The translations under genes and the position numbers were made by a program. Below the pieces are notes generated by a model. The model did not search any database and was not told where the DNA came from. It saw only the letters and a program-made list of their open reading frames with translations. Below are positions 41,004-46,743 of a stretch of DNA of 46,743 bases, one piece after another. The stretch is from Vicingus sp036171675 (GTDB lineage Bacteria; Bacteroidota; Bacteroidia; Flavobacteriales_E; Vicingaceae), in NCBI GenBank assembly GCA_036171675.1, contig JAVHRO010000061.1:1-46743 (forward strand). The letters run 5' to 3'. Each line of letters starts with the position of its first letter. Position 1 is the first letter of the stretch.

Positions 41004-42470
41004 ATGTCGTTAAAACAGTCGTTAAGCTTTAAATTACAGCAGAAATTATCTCCACAACAAATTCAGTTAATGAAATTGTTGCAATTACCTACTGTGGCAC
41101 TTGAGCAACGTATAAAAGAGGAAATGGAAAACAATCCTGCTTTAGAAGAAGGAAGCGAAAATGAACCTGATGAAGATTTTTCATTTGAACAAGACGATGA
41201 ATTTGATAGCGTTGAACCAACAGAAGCTGAAAAGGAATTTAATTTCGACGACTACATTAATGATGATGAAACACCTTCATATAGATTAAACACCAACAAT
41301 CAGAGTGCTGATGATGATGACAAACAAACCCCATTAAGTGGAGGAATAACCTTTTACGAACTCTTAGAATCACAACTTACACTTTTCGATTTTGATGACG
41401 AAGATTATGAAATTGCCCGACATATTATTGGAAGTCTTGACGAATCGGGTTACTTACGTAGAGAATTATTGTCCATTGTAGATGATTTAGCTTTTACCCA
41501 AAATATTATTACCGACGAAAATCATTTAAAAAAAGTACTTGGCATTATTCAACAATTCGACCCCCCAGGCGTTGGTGCTAGAACGTTACAAGAATGTTTA
41601 TTACTTCAGTTAAAACGTAAAAAAGAACACTCTTTAACATTACTTAATGCTAAAGAAATTATTGAAAAGTATTTTGATGAATTTTCTAAAAAACATTTCG
41701 ATAAAATTGAAGAACGACTAACTATTACCGAAGAAGATTTAAAAGATGTCATCGACGAAATATTAAAATTAAACCCAAAACCTGGTAACTCGTTAAGCGA
41801 ATCTACACGCATTATTCAGCATATTATACCTGATTTTATTATTAACGTTTACGATGGTGTTATTGACCTACAACTCAATAGTAGAAATGCTCCAGATTTA
41901 AAAATAAGCAGAGAATACCATGAAATGATGCAAGGGTATAGAGATTCGAGAGAAAAACCTTCAAAATCTCAAAAAGATGCATTGATGTTTGTTAAGCAAA
42001 AACTTGATTCAGCAAAATGGTTTATTGATGCCATTAAACAACGTCAAGACACCTTATTGCTTACCATGGAAGCCATCATTCATCATCAAAAAAAATACTT
42101 TATGGATGGTGATGAAACCAATATTACACCAATGATATTAAAAGATATTGCCGAAGAAATTAACATGGATATTTCAACCATATCGAGAGTAGTAAACAGT
42201 AAATATGTTCAAACGCCTTATGGTACTTTTTTACTCAAAACTTTTTTCTCCGAATCACTTAGCACCGATAGTGGTGAGGAAGTTTCTAGTCGTGAGGTTA
42301 AGAAGATTTTACAAGACGCTATCGAAGATGAAAGCAAGAAACGGCCATTAACTGATGATAAACTTTCAAAATTACTTAACGATAAAGGTTACAATATTGC
42401 CCGAAGAACCATTGCAAAATACAGAGAACAACTTAATATTCCTGTGGCACGAATGAGAAAAGAATTATAA
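41004..42470 (+). CDS. rpoN: RNA polymerase sigma-54 factor
   Basis: A 488-aa sigma-54. Region I: LKQSLSFKLQQKLSPQQIQLMKLLQLP and EQRIKEEMENNPALEE. Region II is acidic (EDFSFEQDDEFDS and DDDDKQ). Region III includes the core-binding part, FDPPGVGARTLQECLLLQL and the helix DIAEEINMDISTISRVVNSKYVQTPYG. The C-terminal RpoN box is ARRTIAKYREQL. It needs an AAA+ enhancer-binding protein to open promoters; none is in this window. It is followed after 8 nt by the PAP2-like membrane protein gene. Length is typical. Confidence 0.95.
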   Translation: MSLKQSLSFKLQQKLSPQQIQLMKLLQLPTVALEQRIKEEMENNPALEEGSENEPDEDFSFEQDDEFDSVEPTEAEKEFNFDDYINDDETPSYRLNTNNQSADDDDKQTPLSGGITFYELLESQLTLFDFDDEDYEIARHIIGSLDESGYLRRELLSIVDDLAFTQNIITDENHLKKVLGIIQQFDPPGVGARTLQECLLLQLKRKKEHSLTLLNAKEIIEKYFDEFSKKHFDKIEERLTITEEDLKDVIDEILKLNPKPGNSLSESTRIIQHIIPDFIINVYDGVIDLQLNSRNAPDLKISREYHEMMQGYRDSREKPSKSQKDALMFVKQKLDSAKWFIDAIKQRQDTLLLTMEAIIHHQKKYFMDGDETNITPMILKDIAEEINMDISTISRVVNSKYVQTPYGTFLLKTFFSESLSTDSGEEVSSREVKKILQDAIEDESKKRPLTDDKLSKLLNDKGYNIARRTIAKYREQLNIPVARMRKEL

Positions 42471-42478
42471 ATGTAGCC

Positions 42479-43084
42479 ATGAAACTTTTAGCCAAAATTA
42501 TCTCCTATATATTCCATCCATCAACTATTCCGACCTTAGGAATTGTTATCATTTTTAATACCAACTCCTATATTAATTATGCCCTGCCTTACGAATTAAA
42601 AAAAGCGGTAGTATTACTCACAATGGTGAGTACTTTTATTATTCCAACTTTATTTACCCTACTTCTTCAAAATAGGAAATTAATTAATTCCATAGAAATG
42701 GAGACTGCTAGAGAACGTATTTTACCTTATGGTTTTACTATATTTTTTTATTTTTTCACCATGTACATGATGGAAAAAGTGGCTATTCCACCAATTATGT
42801 ACAAGTTTATGATTGGAGCCACTGTATCAGTAATTCTTGCTTTTATTATCAACCTGAAATGGAAAATTAGTGCTCATCTTATTGGAATGGGTGGATTAAC
42901 GGGAGCTTTAATAGCCATTTCATTTGTATTGAATCTCAATTTAATATCCGTAATTGCTTTTACATTTTTAGCCTCTGGAATGGTAGCTTCATCAAGATTA
43001 TTGCTCGAAGCACATACCAGCAAGCAAGTTTATGCTGGATTTTTTGTAGGATTTATTTGCCAAATCTTAGCTATCAACTTTTAA
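42479..43084 (+). CDS. PAP2-like integral membrane protein, active-site degenerate
   Basis: A 201-aa protein with five or six helices (about 18-30, 42-60, 80-98, 105-125, 132-150, 155-175). Motifs resemble the three PAP2 phosphatase boxes in reduced form: RERILPYG, ISAHLIGMGGLTGA, and SRLLLEAHTSKQVYAGFFVG, the last containing HTxxQV in place of HxxxD. Such proteins in Bacteroidota are related to PAP2 phosphatases but probably lack that catalysis. The gene follows rpoN by 8 nt and may be co-transcribed. Role unknown; a lipid or undecaprenyl-phosphate-handling protein is a guess. Confidence 0.6.
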   Translation: MKLLAKIISYIFHPSTIPTLGIVIIFNTNSYINYALPYELKKAVVLLTMVSTFIIPTLFTLLLQNRKLINSIEMETARERILPYGFTIFFYFFTMYMMEKVAIPPIMYKFMIGATVSVILAFIINLKWKISAHLIGMGGLTGALIAISFVLNLNLISVIAFTFLASGMVASSRLLLEAHTSKQVYAGFFVGFICQILAINF

Positions 43085-43128
43085 AGAACGTTGCGATTCT
43101 TTTTTTAATTTAAGTTTATATTTTTTAT

Positions 43129-43324
43129 CGCGTTGTGCATTTGATAAAAATTTGTCCATTCGGGTGTCCAGCAGTATTGCGTGATGTATCGAAAATTCCA
43201 ATTTTTAGCATAAAAAGTGTTTTCTTACTTCGATTAAACTCAGTATAAACTTTACTTTTTCTTTCAGAAAAAACTCGAAATGACACTTTTTTATTGAAAA
43301 CCAAGCCCAAATGCACTAAGGTTT
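43129..43324 (+). repeat. Dispersed compound repeat, copy B
   Basis: Left end CGCGTTGTGCATTTGATAAA and right end with AAATGACACTTTTTTATTG and AAGCCCAAATGCAC match copies A and C. Between them lies a segment with CCATTCGGGTGTC...GTATCGAAA and AAGTGTTTTCTTACTTCGAT...CTTTTTCTTT, two inverted fragments of the TTTCTCGA...CGAAATGACA family of Bacteroidota repeats. A 63-codon minus-strand frame inside (43125-43316) is not considered a gene. It fills most of the 394-nt gap, which otherwise contains two hairpins. Confidence 0.7.
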
Positions 43325-43390
43325 TTATATTTATTTGAAATTAGATTATTTTTCTTAGCACAAAAATCGTTTGTAACCGATCTAAAATCA

Positions 43391-43428
43391 AAACACCCAA
43401 CACTATTTATATAATGTTGGGTGTTTTT
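43391..43428. terminator. Bidirectional intrinsic terminator
   Basis: A perfect 12-bp stem (AAACACCCAACA at 43391-43402 and TGTTGGGTGTTT at 43415-43426) around a 12-nt loop, flanked by A on the left and T on the right. It serves the minus-strand DUF2795 gene and could also stop transcripts coming from rpoN. Confidence 0.85.
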
Positions 43429-43431
43429 AGC

Positions 43432-43458
43432 AAAATACCTCACTTATGTGAGTTATTT
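43432..43458. terminator. Second hairpin next to the DUF2795 stop codon
   Basis: AAATACCTCAC and GTGAGTTATTT can pair with one mismatch around TTAT. A T-run follows on the plus strand. It lies within 25 nt of the DUF2795 stop and next to the stronger terminator at 43391-43428, giving a double hairpin. Confidence 0.45.
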
Positions 43459-43478
43459 TTTGGTAATCTATACCTATT

Positions 43479-43700
43479 CTAATATTCGTCTTCGTTAAAG
43501 AAGAAATCTTCTTTACTTGGGTAGTCAGGCCAAATTTCTTCAATACTATCAAAAGCTTCGCCCTCGTCTTCCATTTCTTGTAAATTTTCCACCACTTCTA
43601 GTGGTGCTCCTGTTCTTATAGCAAAATCTATTAACTCATCTTTAGTGGCAGGCCAAGGTGCGTCTTCTAGGTGTGAGGCAAGTTCTAATGTCCAATACAT
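43479..43700 (-). CDS. DUF2795 family small acidic protein
   Basis: A 73-aa protein matching the DUF2795 pattern: WTLELASHLEDAPWPATKDELIDFAIRTGAPLEVVENL, followed by a strongly acidic C-terminal half (EMEDEGEAFDSIEEIW, DFFFNEDEY). No membrane or signal segment; cytoplasmic. The DUF2795 fold is a helical bundle of uncertain role. It has its own promoter (43776-43805) with a leader of about 70 nt and a strong terminator, so it is a monocistronic gene. A short, highly charged product such as this may be abundant. Confidence 0.82.
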   Translation of the reverse strand: MYWTLELASHLEDAPWPATKDELIDFAIRTGAPLEVVENLQEMEDEGEAFDSIEEIWPDYPSKEDFFFNEDEY

Positions 43701-43775
43701 AACTTAATTTTTTAAAAAATTTCTACTACTTTTCACTCTTTACTCACCAAATTTTAGGTGTGTTTAAGATTTACG

Positions 43776-43805
43776 CAAAAATAGATTTTTTGTTCACACT
43801 TGCAA
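43776..43805 (-). promoter_or_regulatory. Bacteroidota promoter for the DUF2795 gene
   Basis: On the minus strand: TTG (43803-43805), exactly 19 nt, then TATTTTTG (43776-43783). The start codon is at 43700, so the leader is about 70 nt. Consensus in both elements and spacing. Confidence 0.7.
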
Positions 43806-43857
43806 CACTAAAATATTCACAGGTGTTGATAACTTATTTATTTGTTTTAGAAGACCT

Positions 43858-44406
43858 TTACATTCTAGCTTTCCAAGGAATTTCATCAGCATTTTTTTCA
43901 TTTGCTAATTTTCTTGACAACACAAAAAGATAATCTGAAAGTCGGTTTAAATATTTAATCGTTATATCTTGAATCTTATCGGTTTCGGCTAAATGCACCA
44001 CCAATCGTTCAGCCCTTCTACAAACGCATCGAGCAACATGGCAAAACGAAACCGTTGGATGTCCGCCTGGCAAAACAAACGACTTCATTTCAGGTAAAGA
44101 AAGATTCATTTTATCAATTTCATTTTCTAAAAACACCAAATCTTCTTCATACAATTGAGGCACTTTTACTTTTGAATTACCTGGTTCAGTGGCTAATATA
44201 GATCCAAGTGTAAATAATCGATCTTGTATCTCAATCAACACATTTTTAGTAATCTGTTCAATTTCTTGGTCACGAATTAGCCCTATGTATGAGTTAAGCT
44301 CATCAACAGTACCATAGGCTTCAATCCTTAAATGGTGTTTAGGTACACGTGTACCACCAAATAAAGAGGTTAATCCGTTGTCGCCAGTTTTTGTATAAAT
44401 TTTCAT
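43858..44406 (-). CDS. Cob(I)alamin adenosyltransferase, PduO type
   Basis: A 182-aa enzyme that moves an adenosyl group from ATP to cob(I)alamin or a corrinoid. Family signatures: MKIYTKTGDNGLTSLFGGTR at the N-terminus (ATP site), RIEAYGTVDELNSYIGLIRD, SFVLPGGHP, RCVCRRAERLVVHLAE and LNRLSDYLFVLSRKLANE. All key positions are intact; length is normal. It could support adenosylcobalamin-dependent enzymes such as methylmalonyl-CoA mutase, none of which is in the window. It lies 42 nt after the M15 peptidase gene in the same direction. Confidence 0.93.
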   Translation of the reverse strand: MKIYTKTGDNGLTSLFGGTRVPKHHLRIEAYGTVDELNSYIGLIRDQEIEQITKNVLIEIQDRLFTLGSILATEPGNSKVKVPQLYEEDLVFLENEIDKMNLSLPEMKSFVLPGGHPTVSFCHVARCVCRRAERLVVHLAETDKIQDITIKYLNRLSDYLFVLSRKLANEKNADEIPWKARM

Positions 44407-44448
44407 GATTACAATTTTAGGTTGGAAAATTACCCAATGAACACTGGA

Positions 44449-45183
44449 CTATGAAAATTCTTTAGGAAATTTTTGCTGAATCAAATTTTCAATATCCATT
44501 AACATATTATCCATTTTATTTAAATCCAACTCGATACCCAGTGTTTTTATGGCTTGCTGAGTTTTACGTCCTACATAGCCATCAATGTTTCCGATGTTTT
44601 TTCCGAGTCGGATAAGATACGATTGTAATAGCGCCTCATGCTGATGGTCTCCAAAATCATCAACATTTACCCCAATAGCTAATATAGCACTTATTGCTGC
44701 AGCATGATTGGGTGTATAATTTGTTCCTTTTTTATCTAAATAATATTGTAACACCAGTTGATGACTTCCTCTACATTCAAAATGCCAAGCTTCCGATTTT
44801 GTAGTTTTGGGGACTGAAATAATAGGGTAAACGCCATGATTTTCCGCAATTTTCCAAAAATTGGCTAACGAAATATTTAACGCTCCTAAACTTAAATCGA
44901 ATGCCCTACCCGCTTCATGAAAACTTCCACCTGGAGCGGGGCTAAATGCCTTTTTTTTCCCAGAAACATAATCGTAATGAGCTTGCGCTTGCATGTCGTA
45001 ACTTCTATACAAATCGCTTAAAATAAGTTTACCCCCTTGCTTAGCCAAATCTTTTGCTATATTAAAAATTGCAGCACTAGTATCTGGAGTACATTTTGCC
45101 ATTCGCGCAGGCAAAGGGAGTAAATCGCCTAACTTATTTTTATAAATTGAAACCAACTCAATGGTTTGTAAAGGTGTTTTCAT
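44449..45183 (-). CDS. M15-type D-alanyl-D-alanine carboxypeptidase-like protein
   Basis: A 244-aa VanY/M15-type protein. Zn-site signatures are SFHEAGRAFDLSL (SxHxxGxAxD; His and Asp ligands) and SEAWHFEC (ExxH; catalytic Glu and His ligand), with SDLYRSYDMQAQAHYDYVSG upstream. The C-terminal ~60 residues (SYLIRLGKNIGNIDGYVGRKTQQAIKTLGI) resemble a peptidoglycan-binding domain of the PG_binding_1 type. No clear signal peptide is seen (it begins KTPLQTIELVSIYKNK), so it may act in the cytoplasm or need another route. A phage- or endolysin-like origin is possible, but there are no phage genes nearby. Confidence 0.78.
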   Translation of the reverse strand: MKTPLQTIELVSIYKNKLGDLLPLPARMAKCTPDTSAAIFNIAKDLAKQGGKLILSDLYRSYDMQAQAHYDYVSGKKKAFSPAPGGSFHEAGRAFDLSLGALNISLANFWKIAENHGVYPIISVPKTTKSEAWHFECRGSHQLVLQYYLDKKGTNYTPNHAAAISAILAIGVNVDDFGDHQHEALLQSYLIRLGKNIGNIDGYVGRKTQQAIKTLGIELDLNKMDNMLMDIENLIQQKFPKEFS

Positions 45184-45274
45184 GGGTTATTTTTTTTATG
45201 AAAAATAAGACCATATTTTTAATTGACACATTCCTTTATTATTTTTTTCATTATTCATTTTTTTATCAATTTAA

Positions 45275-45573
45275 CGCGTGGTGCATTTGATAAAAATTTG
45301 TCCATTCGAGTGTCACGTAGTATTGCGGGATGTATCGAAACCACAACGTAGCATAAACCGAATAAAGTGAGTTCACGAACACCTATAAAAAGATAAGCAA
45401 AAGTGAGTAATACAAAAGTTTAACATAGACAATGGATTGATAATTCAAATTTTTGAAAGAAAAAGTGTTTTCTCAATTCGATTAAACTCGATATACATTT
45501 TACTTTTTCTTTAAAAAAAAAATCAAAATGACACTTTTTTATTAAAAACTAAGCCCAAATACACTTCGGGTTA
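45275..45573 (+). repeat. Dispersed compound repeat, copy C (long form)
   Basis: Shares both ends with copies A and B and both internal flanks with B, but about 100 nt more lie between GTATCGAAA and AAAAGTGTTTTCT, including ATTGATAATTCAAATTTT, also seen at about 26680. It fills the 415-nt gap upstream of prfB together with about 90 nt of AT-rich sequence; no other gene is seen there. Confidence 0.7.
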
Positions 45574-45598
45574 ATATAATTCCCTTAATTTCGCTGTT

Positions 45599-46685
45599 AT
45601 GATTACACAAGAACAAGTAAAAGAATTAGTAGATCGCCTGGCTGCGTTGAGGGGGTATCTTTGACGTTGATGCCCGACTAATTGCTCTTGAAGAAGAGCA
45701 ACAAAAAACATTAGACCCTAATTTTTGGGATGATCCGAAAGAAGCCGAAAAGCAACTTAAAGTGGTAAGTAACATTAAAATTTGGACCGATGGTTTCAAA
45801 AAAATTGCTGCTTTGGTAGATGACATGAATGTTATTTACGACTTCTTTAAAGATGGTGATGCTACCGAAAACGATGTTGAAAACCATTACAAAACTACAC
45901 TTTCTGCACTTGATGAGCTGGAATTTAAAAACATGCTTAGTGAAGAAGAAGATACCTTAAGTGCTGTTTTACAAATTACTGCTGGAGCTGGAGGTACTGA
46001 AAGTTGCGACTGGTCGTCGATGCTCTACCGCATGTACACCATGTGGGCAGAAAAAAACAAATACAAAATAAAAATACTCGATTTTCAGGATGGTGATGTA
46101 GCCGGTATAAAAACCGTTACCATGGAAATTGAAGGTGAATTTGCTTTTGGTTATTTAAAAGGCGAAAATGGTGTTCACCGTTTAGTGCGTGTTAGTCCGT
46201 ATAATTCGCAAGGTAAACGAATGACTTCCTTTTCATCGGTTTATGTTTATCCTTTGGTTGATGATAGTATTGAAATTAAAATCAATCCGGCGGATATTAC
46301 CTGGGATTTTGCACGTTCGGGTGGTGCCGGTGGTCAAAATGTAAACAAAGTTGAAACAAAAGTAATTCTACGACATCTTCCTACTGGAATTATGGTTACC
46401 AATTCCGAAACACGTTCTCAGTTAAAAAATAGAGAGAAAGCCATGCAATTGCTAAAATCGCAGTTGTACGAAATTGAAATGCGTAAAAAAATAGAAGCTC
46501 GTTCTGAAATTGAAGCTGATAAGAAAAAAATTGAATGGGGTTCGCAAATTAGAAGTTACGTATTAGACGACAGACGAGTTAAAGACCACCGAACAGGTTT
46601 TACCATTAACGACCCCGATAAAGTATTGGATGGCGATTTAGATGGATTTTTAAAGGCTTATTTGATGGAATACAGTAAGGTTTAA
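45599..46685 (+). CDS. prfB: Peptide chain release factor 2, programmed +1 frameshift
   Basis: RF2 recognises UGA and UAA stop codons and triggers peptide release on the ribosome. The first 21 codons from the ATG at 45599 end at an in-frame TGA (45662-45664). Reading shifts by one base (T at 45662 skipped) and continues at 45663 to 46685, giving a 361-aa protein, normal for RF2. The long frame alone would have no proper N-terminus. Motifs: the catalytic GGQ in RSGGAGGQNVNK and the codon-recognition region RVSPYNSQGKRMTSFSS, where SPY replaces the SPF of E. coli. Residues ~50-100 carry a coiled-coil hairpin. Expression is self-regulated: low RF2 favours the frameshift. Confidence 0.95.
45650..45665 (+). 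promoter_or_regulatory. prfB programmed frameshift site
   Basis: AGGGGG at 45650-45655, then TAT, then CTT-TGA-C. The combination is the classic RF2 autoregulatory site: the internal Shine-Dalgarno-like AGGGGG sits three nt before the CTT slippery codon and the weak UGA-C stop. It matches the E. coli site base for base. Confidence 0.93.
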
Positions 46686-46689
46686 TTGA

Positions 46690-46743
46690 AAACTGTCACT
46701 TCGAGTGCCGACGAAGGAGGTTTATCGAGGAGAGATGGTTTTA
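46690..46743. repeat. REP-like element after prfB (cut by window end)
   Basis: The sequence TGTCACTTCGAGTGCCGACG followed by ATCGAGGAGAGATGG resembles the common TGTCACTTCGAGTG...CGAG elements of Bacteroidota and the CCATTCGAGTGTC fragment in repeats B and C. The window ends within it or just after. Confidence 0.5.

Noticed and set aside
43125..43316. 63-codon minus-strand frame between the PAP2-like and DUF2795 genes
   Set aside because: It lies almost entirely within dispersed repeat copy B, and copies A and C do not preserve the frame; no promoter or family similarity.
43808..43836. Two sequences resembling DnaA boxes (ATATTCACA and the reverse of TTATCAACA)
   Set aside because: Each has a mismatch to TTATNCACA, only two are present, and no dnaA, gyrase or AT-rich unwinding element is nearby. 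An origin is not supported.
1..46743. Phage, plasmid, CRISPR, IS transposase, rRNA or tRNA genes
   Set aside because: No CRISPR-like array, integrase, transposase, tRNA-like fold or rRNA segment was recognised. The M15 peptidase alone is not evidence for a phage.

Overview
The window is AT-rich chromosomal DNA from a member of the Bacteroidota, most likely a Flavobacteriales-like lineage. The signs are type IX secretion (T9SS) C-terminal sorting domains on two secreted proteins, two-component-type propeller (Reg_prop) sensors, promoters of the Bacteroidota form TTG-N19-23-TAnnTTTG in front of several genes, general lack of Shine-Dalgarno sequences before start codons, and short REP-like dispersed repeats typical of this phylum. 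I see no rRNA, tRNA, CRISPR array, phage or insertion sequence. Species cannot be named from this sequence alone.

Layout. 1-5.0 kb (minus): an operon of two SGNH-hydrolase lipoproteins flanking a FadL-type outer-membrane channel and a small T9SS cargo protein, probably for lipid or ester breakdown and uptake. 5.1-7.5 kb: a universal stress protein, divergent from a nucleoside phosphorylase and a Crp/Fnr-type regulator. 7.5-15.1 kb (plus): a tightly packed operon for a long electron-transfer chain: a di-heme cytochrome b, a membrane-anchored Fe-S/flavin oxidoreductase with an apparently permuted fold, multiheme cytochromes with 20 and 13 CxxCH motifs, an outer-membrane beta-barrel and an OB-fold lipoprotein. 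A Crp/Fnr-type palindrome lies between the regulator and the operon. 15.2-27.3 kb: mostly housekeeping and metabolic genes (transglutaminase-like protein, subtilisin-like T9SS protease, AMP nucleosidase, HolA, phosphohexomutase, DinB, CDF transporter, Hpd, HmgA, QueD). 27.3-33.0 kb (minus): a TPR-caspase protein and a Reg_prop/SpoIIE phosphatase sensor in one operon. 33.1-38.5 kb (plus): a small membrane protein, a two-component system, a second electron-transfer mini-operon (DUF2231-like protein, di-heme cytochrome b, 10-heme cytochrome) and a VIT1-type metal transporter. 38.5-46.7 kb: an acyltransferase, small envelope proteins, RpoN, a PAP2-like membrane protein, a DUF2795 protein, a PduO-type corrinoid adenosyltransferase, an M15 peptidase and prfB with its programmed frameshift.

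The most unusual content is the pair of multiheme electron-transfer loci (7.5-15.1 and 35.4-37.4 kb). Together they encode 43 CxxCH sites and two cytochrome b proteins that share an exact pair of H-x13-H motifs. The simplest model, which is inference, is that reducing power from quinol or NAD(P)H crosses the inner membrane, passes along periplasmic heme wires and in the first locus reaches an outer-membrane barrel. That would be a porin-cytochrome conduit not assembled from Mtr-type parts. Other points of interest are a compound dispersed repeat present in three copies (one lacking the inner segment), a REP-like element carried in frame inside the SpoIIE phosphatase domain, and the caspase/phosphatase gene pair.
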